14,854 bases of DNA from an uncultured Muribaculaceae bacterium (lineage in GTDB: Bacteria > Bacteroidota > Bacteroidia > Bacteroidales > Muribaculaceae). Below the pieces are notes generated by a model. The model made no database searches. It worked only from the letters and a program-made list of their open reading frames with translations, and was not told where the DNA came from. Of this stretch, positions 6,992 to 14,199 are shown piece after piece. The position numbers and the translations under genes are program-made. Where the stretch lies: contig CAJUHM010000054.1 of the NCBI GenBank assembly GCA_910586475.1, positions 1 to 14,854 of the forward strand. The letters are read 5' to 3'. The first letter of the stretch is position 1; the number at the start of each line of letters is the position of its first letter.

Positions 6992-7039
6992 TGCACAGAA
7001 TATCAAAAATTGACTGATGCACGTTTTTTGATATGATTT
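6992..7039. promoter_or_regulatory. Candidate HTCS operator upstream of susC
   Basis: A perfect 10-base inverted repeat, ATATCAAAAA (7000-7009) and TTTTTGATAT (7025-7034), is separated by 15 bases. TGCAC occurs at 6992-6996 and again at 7018-7022, 26 bases apart. The segment ATGCACGTTTTTTGATAT (7017-7034) closely resembles ATGCACGATTTTTTATAT upstream of the GH32 gene. Placement about 40-80 bases upstream of the -7 suits an AraC-type activator. Binding by the HTCS is inference. Confidence 0.5.
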
Positions 7040-7066
7040 GCATGATTATTCTATCATTCACCGGGA

Positions 7067-7107
7067 ATAAAAGAAGAAGCCGCGTCTACTGAACACGCAG
7101 CTCCTTC
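7067..7107 (-). terminator. Rho-independent terminator of the HTCS gene
   Basis: A 13-base stem (7073-7085 with 7095-7107) contains two positions that become G-U pairs in the RNA, and has a 9-base loop. On the minus strand it is followed by TTTTATT. It lies 24 bases past the HTCS stop and should insulate susC from HTCS read-through. Confidence 0.8.
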
Positions 7108-7130
7108 GTTGCCCCGGCCGGAGACCGGTT

Positions 7131-9875
7131 TTATCTGGTCAGACTGACGCGGGCCTGAGTCGGGGTCTCGCCATAGGCGTCGCGATAGCATTTTGTGAAA
7201 TAGGCCGGAGTGGAGAATCCTATTTCATAAGCAATCTCGCTTATGGTTTTCTCGGTCGATATTATAAGTTCGCGTCCTCGCTGCAGGCGCAGCCGCCGCA
7301 TGAGTTCGACAGGCGCATAGTTGGTGAGCGATTTGATCTTGCGGTAGAATTGGGATCGCTCGAGTCCCATCCGGGAGGCGAGCCTGTCTACGTTGAGGTC
7401 TGCGTTGCCCATCTCTTCGCGGAAGATTCCGAGGAAGCGGAGATAGAATTCGTTGTCTATGTCGTCGGTTGCTTTCGCGCCGGTAACAGCGGGTTTTCTT
7501 TTTTCGGAGGATGTCGCTGTTGCGGGTGATGAGGCAGAGAACCATACGGCTTTTATGCGCTTGCGGTTCAGGATCAGACTCGCGCACCGCGATCTGAGGA
7601 GATCGCTGCTGAACGGTTTCGAGAGGTAGCCGTCGGCTCCGCTGTCGTAGCCCCGGACACGTTGTTCGTCCATTGTGCATGCCGTCAGCATCAGGACGGG
7701 AATGTGTGATGTCGAGACTTCTTTTTTGATATGACGGCAGCATTCAAGTCCGTCCATGACCGGCATCATCACGTCGCAGATGATCAGGTCGGGAACATAT
7801 TTCGCTGCCATTCTGACTCCCTCTTTTCCATTTGAGGCGGTCAGTATGTTGTAGTCGTCGTTAAGCAGTTCGCCGACAAGCTTCTGGATGTCTTTGTTGT
7901 CATCAATGACGAGGATGATCGGTTTGTTTTCGTCGAACGAAATGTTTCCGTCGATGTAGTCGAGTTCGGCTTCGACATCTCTGTGGCCGATAACCGAGCC
8001 GGCAACGGCCGCGGTCTCGGCGACATGCCGGATCGGGAGGGTCACGGTGAATACGGATCCGACGCGGACGGTGCTTTCGACGCTGATTTTTCCGTCGTGG
8101 AGTTCGACAAAGGCTTTCGCCAGAGCCAGTCCGATGCCGGATCCTTTCGGGTTGATGCGGTCGACCTGGTAGAAGCGGTCGAAAATGTTGCCGAGATCTC
8201 TTTCGCTGATGCCTTCGCCGGTGTCTGCCACCTTGATTGTCAGGTTTTTGTCGTCAGAGTAGTAAGAGACTGTTATTGAGCCGTTGTCGGGGGTGTATTT
8301 GAACGCGTTGGAGACAAGGTTGAAAAACACACGTTCGATTTTTTCCGTATCGATCGCAACGGAAAGGGGCCGGTCGGCCTTCGGCTTTTCGAGCGTCAGT
8401 CTGATGTCGTGTTTTCTGGCGACGGCATGGAACGCTTCCATCCAGTCACGGATCGCCTGGTTGAAGTCTATTTCCGACAGACGGAGATTGAGTTTGCCGT
8501 TTTCGTATTTTCGGAAATCAAGGATCTGATTGATGAGTCTCTGGAGAATGCGGACATTTTTGTTGGCGATTCTGGCGAGTGTTGTCTGCTGCGGTGTAAG
8601 GTTTGAGGCTTCGGCAAGCTGGGCCACGGGCTCGGCGATCAGGGTCAGGGGTGTGCGCAGGTCATGAGAGACGTTTGTGAAGAACATCAGTTTCGACTGT
8701 GTCGCGATCTGCAGTTGTTCATTGAGACTGGTCTGTTTGTCGCGTTCCTCTTCGAGCAGTCTGTTCTGGACCATCAGTTCTTTCTGATGTCTGCTGCGTT
8801 GCCAGTAGGCTCTGAGCAGAAGGAAACCGACTCCGAAAAGGAGGAAGATGATGACCAGACTTGCATAGAACAGCGATGTCTGCGATGAGTGTTTCGCCCA
8901 ATAGTCGTCAATCCGGGCTTTGAGCAGTTTCATCTTTTCGGTTTCCTGTCTCAGAGTCTCGTCCTGCAGGAGCAGTATGTCGGCATTGGTTATGTCGACG
9001 GCCGAAGAGACGGGGATGATCGTCTCCTTATTATATGGTTTGTTCTTAAGGATTGCCATTGCGGTCTCGATCAGACGCCGTCCTTCTGTGGGGTAGAGGA
9101 ATGTAGCGTCGATAATGCTGTCGGCCACCGCACGGATCCCGATGTTCGGGGCAGCGTCGATCCCTATGATGCGGATGTCGTCGCGTCCGAGACGGCGGGC
9201 CACTTCCGACGCTCCGATGGCCATGCGGTCGTTATGGGCATAGATTAGATTGACGTCGGGGTGGATTTTCAGCAGAGAGTCAGCGATGGGAATGGCGTCT
9301 TCTTTGTTCCAGTTGCCGGGGGCTGAAGCGAGTAGGATGCCGCCGTTGTTTTCGAATTCTTTGACGAACCCGTCGTGGCGTCCCTCGGCGGGTGTGGATC
9401 CTCTGAGCCCGAAAATTTCGATGGCTTTAGCTCCTTTCCCGAGGAGGTGCAGGGCATAGTGGGCCGCGGAGCGTCCGAGACCCTCATCGTCGGTGCCGAT
9501 GCGTGCCGTGTAGGTGTCTCCGTTTATGTTTCGGTCGAAAATGACAACCGGCATGCCGTTTTCATATACTTCTTTGATGACGGGGGTCAGTGCGGCGGCT
9601 TCGTTGGGCGAAACGATGATGATGTCAAAACCGTTGTCGACGAAATAGCGGATGTCTTCGATCTGTCTGGCGTTGTTGTCATCGGCCGACCGGATCTCGA
9701 CGACGGCATCTTCGTGAAACATCACTTCGCGATTGATCTCGTCGTTCATCTTTGCACGCCAGTCGTCCTGGCTGCATTGCGAAACTCCGATTTTATAAAT
9801 TCTGCTATCTGTGCAACCGGTCAGAAGGAGCATGGCCGACATTAGAAACAGGCTGCATCGTAAAAGTCTGTTCAT
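7131..9875 (-). CDS. Hybrid two-component system regulator with periplasmic sugar-binding sensor (BT1754-like, fructose-responsive)
   Basis: Product of 914 residues from the ATG at 9873-9875. An in-frame TTG start at 9905 is rejected because it lies inside the predicted promoter. Order of parts: signal/anchor with lipobox LTGC (Cys21); periplasmic-binding-protein sensor at about 27-305 (KIGVSQCSQDDWRAKMN, DIIIVSPNEAAALTP, VVIFDRN, IIGIDAAPN); membrane span 336-355; coiled linker; HisKA with phospho-His404 in NVSHDLRTPL; HATPase with N-box Asn523, DTGEG (551) and GSGIGLAL (578); receiver with DD 658-659, phospho-Asp701 and Lys753; C-terminal AraC-type helix-turn-helix at about 815-910. The same architecture in B. 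thetaiotaomicron BT1754 binds fructose directly. Position between susC and the GH32 operon, both with related upstream boxes, makes it the local activator. The receiver and kinase residues all look intact. Fructose as ligand is inferred from the locus. Confidence 0.93.
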   Translation of the reverse strand: MNRLLRCSLFLMSAMLLLTGCTDSRIYKIGVSQCSQDDWRAKMNDEINREVMFHEDAVVEIRSADDNNARQIEDIRYFVDNGFDIIIVSPNEAAALTPVIKEVYENGMPVVIFDRNINGDTYTARIGTDDEGLGRSAAHYALHLLGKGAKAIEIFGLRGSTPAEGRHDGFVKEFENNGGILLASAPGNWNKEDAIPIADSLLKIHPDVNLIYAHNDRMAIGASEVARRLGRDDIRIIGIDAAPNIGIRAVADSIIDATFLYPTEGRRLIETAMAILKNKPYNKETIIPVSSAVDITNADILLLQDETLRQETEKMKLLKARIDDYWAKHSSQTSLFYASLVIIFLLFGVGFLLLRAYWQRSRHQKELMVQNRLLEEERDKQTSLNEQLQIATQSKLMFFTNVSHDLRTPLTLIAEPVAQLAEASNLTPQQTTLARIANKNVRILQRLINQILDFRKYENGKLNLRLSEIDFNQAIRDWMEAFHAVARKHDIRLTLEKPKADRPLSVAIDTEKIERVFFNLVSNAFKYTPDNGSITVSYYSDDKNLTIKVADTGEGISERDLGNIFDRFYQVDRINPKGSGIGLALAKAFVELHDGKISVESTVRVGSVFTVTLPIRHVAETAAVAGSVIGHRDVEAELDYIDGNISFDENKPIILVIDDNKDIQKLVGELLNDDYNILTASNGKEGVRMAAKYVPDLIICDVMMPVMDGLECCRHIKKEVSTSHIPVLMLTACTMDEQRVRGYDSGADGYLSKPFSSDLLRSRCASLILNRKRIKAVWFSASSPATATSSEKRKPAVTGAKATDDIDNEFYLRFLGIFREEMGNADLNVDRLASRMGLERSQFYRKIKSLTNYAPVELMRRLRLQRGRELIISTEKTISEIAYEIGFSTPAYFTKCYRDAYGETPTQARVSLTR

Positions 9876-9902
9876 TTTTTTCACTGATTGATCAAGGTTT
9901 TG

Positions 9903-9910
9903 CAAATTTA
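9903..9910 (-). promoter_or_regulatory. -7 element of the HTCS promoter
   Basis: On the minus strand TAAATTTG matches TAnnTTTG, placing initiation near 9896 and a leader of about 20 bases before the ATG at 9875. This is what rules out the upstream TTG as the start codon. The -33 region has no clear TTTG. Two A-tract boxes lie 10 and 31 bases upstream. Confidence 0.6.
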
Positions 9911-9919
9911 ATCATAATG

Positions 9920-9950
9920 ATATGAAAAAGAGTGTGTAAAATATAAAAAA
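9920..9950. promoter_or_regulatory. Candidate HTCS boxes in the divergent HTCS/GH32 intergenic region
   Basis: ATATGAAAAA (9920-9929) and ATATAAAAAA (9941-9950) are direct repeats 21 bases apart, two helical turns. They match the half-site ATATCAAAAA seen upstream of susC. A third copy, inverted, lies at 9987-9996. They sit next to the HTCS promoter and could serve autoregulation or GH32 activation. The region is AT-rich, so chance similarity is a real alternative. Confidence 0.4.
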
Positions 9951-9978
9951 ATGAGCGACACATCATATTTGATAGACT

Positions 9979-9999
9979 ATGCACGATTTTTTATATCAT
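9979..9999. promoter_or_regulatory. Candidate HTCS box at the GH32 promoter
   Basis: ATGCACGATTTTTTATAT (9979-9996) followed by CAT. It is nearly the same as the element at 7017-7034 before susC, differing by small shifts in the T tract. Its TTTTTTATAT end lies 20 bases before the GH32 -7, where a -33 element would normally be. That suits an activator substituting for it. TTTTTTATAT is the exact inverse of ATATAAAAAA at 9941-9950. Confidence 0.5.
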
Positions 10000-10016
10000 C
10001 TCTTTTCGGATTGTTG

Positions 10017-10024
10017 TAGTTTTG
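10017..10024 (+). promoter_or_regulatory. -7 element of the GH32-MFS-fructokinase operon promoter
   Basis: TAGTTTTG matches TAnnTTTG. Transcription would begin near 10031, giving a 5' leader of about 94 bases that includes a run of eight C (10053-10060). No TTTG lies at the right distance upstream, so an activator is probably required. Confidence 0.6.
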
Positions 10025-10124
10025 CAATGTCGAAGCGGATGCCGTGGTCCTGCCCCCCCCGCTGACCAGTAGAGCCAATCCAATCATTGAGTTTAACCAA
10101 TTTCAAAAATAAAAATAGGATGAT

Positions 10125-11978
10125 ATGAATAGAATGATGAAATCAGTCGGTCGTTTGCTGATGGCAGGTGTGTTGGCGTTTGCCTCGACTGCTTATGCCT
10201 CGGACGGTATCGAGATTCACCATCTGGGGGTCAACAATACGCTTGTTCGTATCACGGGTGAGGGAAAATATGTTCTGCTTCCTGTGCAGGATTCAAATGA
10301 TGATGCTGCGATCTCGGTTCTTGTCGACGGACGTCTCGAAAGGAAAATCAATGTCAAGCTGTCCAAGAATAAAGTCGATTATTATGTCCCGTTCGATCTC
10401 GAACCCTATAGTGGCCACGAAGTTCTGCTGAATGTTGTGACAACCCAGAGCCGTTCGAATATCCGCGAGGTCAAGGACGACGCCTGCTGGAAAAACATAG
10501 CGCTGTCAGACACGGCTGATGTCGCCAATCGTGAGAACTACCGGCCTGTGTTCCATCACAGTCCGCTCTATGGCTGGATGAACGATCCGAACGGGATGTT
10601 CTATAAAGACGGTGTCTGGCATCTCTATTACCAGTGGAACCCCTATGGATCGAAATGGCAGAATATGACATGGGGCCATTCGTCGTCGAAAGATCTGGTC
10701 CACTGGGAGCACCAGCCGGTGGCAATCGAGGCCAATGGTCTCGGAGCTGTGTTCAGCGGCAGTTCGGTAGTGGATGCCGGCAACACTGCGGGATTCGGGG
10801 AAAATGCCATTGTCGCGCTCTATACCTCTGCCGACGCAAGCCAGATACAGAGTCTTGCCCACAGTACTGACAACGGGCAGACATTCGAGATCTATCCGGG
10901 AAATCCGGTGATCACACTCGAAAGCGAGGCCCGTGACCCTAATATGTTCTGGGATGCCCGTCAGGGCTGCTGGGTTCTGACGCTGGCCCATGCTCTTGAT
11001 CATGAAATGCTGATCTTCACGTCTTCGGATCTGAAGGAGTGGACTCTCCAGAGTGCCTTCGGAAAGGGTCTCGGCGCTCAGGACGGTGTCTGGGAATGCC
11101 CGGATCTGTTCAGCCTGAAAGTCGACGGCTCAGGTGAGGAGAAATGGGTTCTTGTCTGCAACATAAATCCGGGAGGCCCGTTCGGCGGAAGCGGCACACA
11201 ATATTTCGTCGGTGATTTCGACGGAAAGACATTCAAAGCCGACACCGATTCGAGCGGGAATGTCCCGACCAAATGGATGGACTTCGGCAAGGATCATTAT
11301 GCGACAGTCAGCTGGAGCGATGCCCCCGACGGGCGGCGCACGTTGATCGGCTGGATGAGCAACTGGCAGTATGCCGCCGAAGTGCCGACATTGCAGTTCA
11401 GAAGTGCCAACACTCTTCCGCGTGAGGCCGGTTTGTTCAGCGGTTCAGACGGTCAGATCTATCTGTCATCGTCACCATCTCCGGAACTTGCCGTGCTCAG
11501 AGGTCGTCAGGTTGTCAGGGCCGCTAACAAGTCGGCCGGAAAGAAACCTCGCGAATTCGAGCTCCCGGCTGACAACGGCGGGATCTGCGAGATCCTGCTC
11601 GACCTCGACTGCCGTAAGGCCGATTCGGTCGACATCAGGATTTCCAATAATGCGGATGAATATGTGACGCTGAGATACAAAGCAAGCGACCGTACGCTTT
11701 CTTTCGACCGTCGCAACAGTGGGATTGTCGATTTCAGCCAGGATTTTCCGGCAGTGACTGTCGCTCCGGTTTTTGAAGAGGGAAGCAAGCTTTCGCTGAG
11801 ACTGTTCGTCGACCGGTCAAGTATGGAGGTGTTTGGCAACGGAGGCAAATTCGTTATGACAAATCTTCTCTTTCCGACCGAGCCTTATTCGAAGATCTCG
11901 GTTTCATCCCTTGGTGGAAATGCAAAAATTGAAGGTTTAAAAATTTTCTCGATAAACGACTCGTTCAGCAGTCGCTGA
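10125..11978 (+). CDS. GH32 fructanase (levanase/inulinase/invertase family), probably periplasmic exo-acting
   Basis: Product of 617 residues. A type I signal peptide ends near AYA (residue 25), with no lipobox, so a periplasmic rather than surface location is likely. Residues about 27-130 form an N-terminal beta-rich module like the one (DUF4980) found in Bacteroides GH32 enzymes. The five-bladed propeller starts at HHSPLYGWMNDPNG, with nucleophile Asp154. The transition-state Asp271 is in EARDPNMF (268-275), and acid/base Glu324 is in WECPDLF (323-329). MDFGKDHYA (385-393) is also family-typical. The C-terminal beta-sandwich (about 470-610) carries FVDRSSMEVFGNGGKFVMTN. All three catalytic acids are present. 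It hydrolyses beta-fructosidic bonds to yield fructose. Linkage preference (beta-2,6 levan, beta-2,1 inulin or sucrose) cannot be read from sequence. It is first in the operon with the permease and kinase. Confidence 0.93.
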   Translation: MNRMMKSVGRLLMAGVLAFASTAYASDGIEIHHLGVNNTLVRITGEGKYVLLPVQDSNDDAAISVLVDGRLERKINVKLSKNKVDYYVPFDLEPYSGHEVLLNVVTTQSRSNIREVKDDACWKNIALSDTADVANRENYRPVFHHSPLYGWMNDPNGMFYKDGVWHLYYQWNPYGSKWQNMTWGHSSSKDLVHWEHQPVAIEANGLGAVFSGSSVVDAGNTAGFGENAIVALYTSADASQIQSLAHSTDNGQTFEIYPGNPVITLESEARDPNMFWDARQGCWVLTLAHALDHEMLIFTSSDLKEWTLQSAFGKGLGAQDGVWECPDLFSLKVDGSGEEKWVLVCNINPGGPFGGSGTQYFVGDFDGKTFKADTDSSGNVPTKWMDFGKDHYATVSWSDAPDGRRTLIGWMSNWQYAAEVPTLQFRSANTLPREAGLFSGSDGQIYLSSSPSPELAVLRGRQVVRAANKSAGKKPREFELPADNGGICEILLDLDCRKADSVDIRISNNADEYVTLRYKASDRTLSFDRRNSGIVDFSQDFPAVTVAPVFEEGSKLSLRLFVDRSSMEVFGNGGKFVMTNLLFPTEPYSKISVSSLGGNAKIEGLKIFSINDSFSSR

Positions 11979-11997
11979 TAAACCGTCGTTTCCACGG

Positions 11998-12012
11998 CTT
12001 AAATCCAAACAA
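11998..12012 (+). repeat. 15-base leader repeat, copy upstream of the MFS gene
   Basis: CTTAAATCCAAACAA, identical to the minus-strand copy at 3766-3780 upstream of susD. Here it ends 38 bases before the MFS ATG, in the 72-base gap after the GH32 stop. No TAnnTTTG promoter is visible in this gap, so a post-transcriptional role is as plausible as any other. Confidence 0.5.
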
Positions 12013-12050
12013 ACTCTCAGAATAGTAATCAATATTATATTCATAAAATC

Positions 12051-13235
12051 ATGGCTATGACACAATCGCTTGTGACGAACCGCAAATCGTTCCTTATGCA
12101 GATAGTTCCTGTGATGCTCTGCTTCTTTGTCATGGGATTCGTCGATCTCGTCGGAACGGCCTCAAACTATGTTCAGAAAGATCTTGGACTGACCGATGCT
12201 CAGGCCAATCTGTTTCCTTCTCTCGTCTTTTTCTGGTTTCTTATATTCTCGGTGCCGACCGGAATGCTGATGAATCGGATCGGCCGTAAAAAGACGGTTA
12301 TTATCAGTCTTGTCGTGACTGCAGTCTCGCTGTTCATCCCTGCATTCGGAGACAGCTACGGAGTCATGCTGGTTTCGTTTTCGCTTCTCGGAATCGGCAA
12401 TGCGATCATGCAGACGTCGCTCAATCCGCTCGTGACAAATCTTATCAGTGGCGACAGGCTCGCCTCGACCCTTACGTTCGGCCAGTTCGTGAAGGCAATC
12501 GCTTCGTTTCTTGCTCCGGTTATTGCTGCCTGGGGGGCCACGACCTTATTCCCGACATTCGGACTCGGCTGGCGAGTGCTGTTCGTGATCTATGCCGTCT
12601 TAAGCTTCCTTTCGATCTCGCTGCTCGCCGCAACCCCGATCGACGAGGAGAAACCTGACAAAGCATCCGGAGTCCTGGAGTGTCTCAGACTGCTGGGACG
12701 TCCGTTTATCTTCCTCTGCTTCCTCGGAATCATGTGTCACGTCGGCATTGACGTCGGTACGAACACGACAGCTCCCAAAATCCTGATGGAACGTCTCGGA
12801 CTTCCGCTTGAAGAAGCGGGATTCGCAACAGGAGTCTATTTCATTTTCCGAACTCTCGGATGTTTTCTCGGAGCGTTCTTGCTGCGGGCGATGTCGCCGA
12901 AACATTTCTTTGCCATCAGTGTGGTCATGATGTTTGCAGGAATGGGATTCCTGATGTTCAGCCATTCTCTGACTCCGCTCTATGTCGGAATCGCTCTGAT
13001 TGGATTCGGCAATTCAAATATATTCTCAGTGGTCTTCTCGCAGGCACTCGTCTATACCCCCGACGAGCGTAATGAGGTTTCCGGACTGATGATCATGGGG
13101 CTCTTCGGCGGAACTGTATTCCCTCTTGCGATGGGCTATGCGGCCGATGAGGTCGGTCAGATCGGAGCTGTCGCCGTCATGGCTCTGGGAGTGGCCTATC
13201 TCCTGTTCTATACTTTGAAAATAAAAAGAATTTAA
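12051..13235 (+). CDS. MFS sugar permease, FucP-like, probable fructose importer (BT1758-like)
   Basis: Product of 394 residues, hydrophobic throughout, with about 12 predicted membrane spans in two halves. A loop near residues 195-212 (TPIDEEKPDKASG) joins the halves. The MFS signature after span 2 is MNRIGRKKTVI. QTSLNPLVTNLI and LTFGQFVKAIASFLAPVIAAWG resemble the conserved parts of the fucose/glucose/galactose:H+ symporter group. In B. thetaiotaomicron the fructan locus uses such a permease to carry fructose across the inner membrane. Here the gene sits between the GH32 gene (72-base gap) and fructokinase (24-base gap), giving the same step order of release, uptake and phosphorylation. 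The start MAMT at 12051 is preceded by an A-rich leader without a clear Shine-Dalgarno sequence. Fructose as substrate is inferred from context. Confidence 0.88.
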   Translation: MAMTQSLVTNRKSFLMQIVPVMLCFFVMGFVDLVGTASNYVQKDLGLTDAQANLFPSLVFFWFLIFSVPTGMLMNRIGRKKTVIISLVVTAVSLFIPAFGDSYGVMLVSFSLLGIGNAIMQTSLNPLVTNLISGDRLASTLTFGQFVKAIASFLAPVIAAWGATTLFPTFGLGWRVLFVIYAVLSFLSISLLAATPIDEEKPDKASGVLECLRLLGRPFIFLCFLGIMCHVGIDVGTNTTAPKILMERLGLPLEEAGFATGVYFIFRTLGCFLGAFLLRAMSPKHFFAISVVMMFAGMGFLMFSHSLTPLYVGIALIGFGNSNIFSVVFSQALVYTPDERNEVSGLMIMGLFGGTVFPLAMGYAADEVGQIGAVAVMALGVAYLLFYTLKIKRI

Positions 13236-13259
13236 TAATATCATAAAAAACTCTGTTTA

Positions 13260-14138
13260 ATGAAAGATATCGTTGTTGGAATGGGCGAAGCGCTGTGGGA
13301 CGTCCTTCCCGAAGGTAAGAAGATCGGTGGTGCGCCAGCCAATTTCGCCTATCATGTTTCGCAGTTCGGACTGCCAAGCTGTGTGGTCAGTGCAGTCGGC
13401 GAAGATAATCTCGGCAAGGAAATAATAGAAAATTTCACCGCCAAAGGACTCAATCAGCTCATTGCCGAAGTGCCCTATCCGACAGGCACCGTGCAGGTCG
13501 AGATCGATCAGGCCGGTGTGCCGCAATATGAGATAAAGGAAAATGTGGCGTGGGACAATATCCCTTACACCGCCCGCCTCGAGGCTCTCGCCGAAAAGAC
13601 GAAAGCAGTATGCTTCGGATCGCTTGCGCAACGCAATGTCGTGTCGCGCAACACGATCAACCGTTTTCTCGATGCGATGCCGCAGACCGACGACCGGCTG
13701 GTCGTTTTCGACGTCAATCTCCGTCAGGGATTCTACAACAAGGAAATTCTGTGTAATTCGATGAAGCGATGCAACATCCTGAAGATAAACGATGAAGAAC
13801 TCGTCATAGTCAGCCGCATGTTCGGTTATCCCGGCATCGATCTTCAGGACAAGTGCTGGATTCTTCTCGGAAAGTATAATCTCAAAATGCTCATTCTGAC
13901 CTGCGGAATCAACGGCAGCTATGTCTTCACTCCCGGCAATGTCTCCTTTCAGCCGACTCCGAAGGTTGAGGTCGCTGACACGGTCGGTGCCGGTGACAGT
14001 TTCACTGCAGCATTCATTTCGTCGATTCTCAGAGGCAAGAGCGTCGGTGAGGCTCACTCTCTCGCCGTGAGGACCTCGGCTTTCGTCTGCACCCAGAAGG
14101 GGGCCATGCCGATCCTTCCGTCCGACCTGACCGACTGA
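13260..14138 (+). CDS. PfkB-family carbohydrate kinase, probable fructokinase (BT1757-like)
   Basis: Product of 292 residues, normal for ribokinase/PfkB fold kinases. The N-terminal substrate signature is GGAPANFAYHVSQFG (23-37). DVNLR (151-155) lies in the sugar/phosphate region. The C-terminal signature DTVGAGDSFTAAF (240-252) holds catalytic base Asp246 and the anion-hole glycines. It transfers phosphate from ATP to fructose in the cytoplasm, giving fructose-6-phosphate for glycolysis in typical fructokinases. It is the last gene of the GH32 operon, with its ATG 24 bases after the MFS stop, and a 12-base-stem hairpin 23 bases past its stop ends the unit. Sequence alone does not separate fructokinase from related sugar kinases; the locus makes fructose the clear choice. 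A 266-codon antisense frame over this gene is a codon-pattern shadow. Confidence 0.9.
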   Translation: MKDIVVGMGEALWDVLPEGKKIGGAPANFAYHVSQFGLPSCVVSAVGEDNLGKEIIENFTAKGLNQLIAEVPYPTGTVQVEIDQAGVPQYEIKENVAWDNIPYTARLEALAEKTKAVCFGSLAQRNVVSRNTINRFLDAMPQTDDRLVVFDVNLRQGFYNKEILCNSMKRCNILKINDEELVIVSRMFGYPGIDLQDKCWILLGKYNLKMLILTCGINGSYVFTPGNVSFQPTPKVEVADTVGAGDSFTAAFISSILRGKSVGEAHSLAVRTSAFVCTQKGAMPILPSDLTD

Positions 14139-14161
14139 TTGTTTGTCTGTAGGATATTACA

Positions 14162-14192
14162 GCACCACGGCCGGCGATGTCGGCTGTGGTGC
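14162..14192. terminator. Bidirectional terminator between the fructokinase and PH-domain genes
   Basis: A 12-base stem, GCACCACGGCCG (14162-14173) with CGGCTGTGGTGC (14181-14192), has one mismatch in DNA (a G-U pair in the plus-strand RNA) and a 7-base loop. It lies 23 bases past the fructokinase stop and 7 bases past the end of the convergent gene. The flanking T tracts are weak in both directions. Confidence 0.65.
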
Positions 14193-14199
14193 GATTTCG

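Noticed and set aside
9876..9905. TTG start at 9905 adding ten residues to the HTCS
   Set aside because: It overlaps the predicted -7 element (9903-9910). The ATG at 9873-9875 gives a proper signal sequence.
11979..12050. Terminator or independent promoter between GH32 and the MFS gene
   Set aside because: Only a weak CCGT/ACGG hairpin without a T tract, and no TAnnTTTG. The three genes read best as one operon.
13257..14057. 266-codon open frame antisense to the fructokinase
   Set aside because: It lies wholly opposite a complete PfkB kinase, and the translation shows no family features. It is a by-product of codon pattern.
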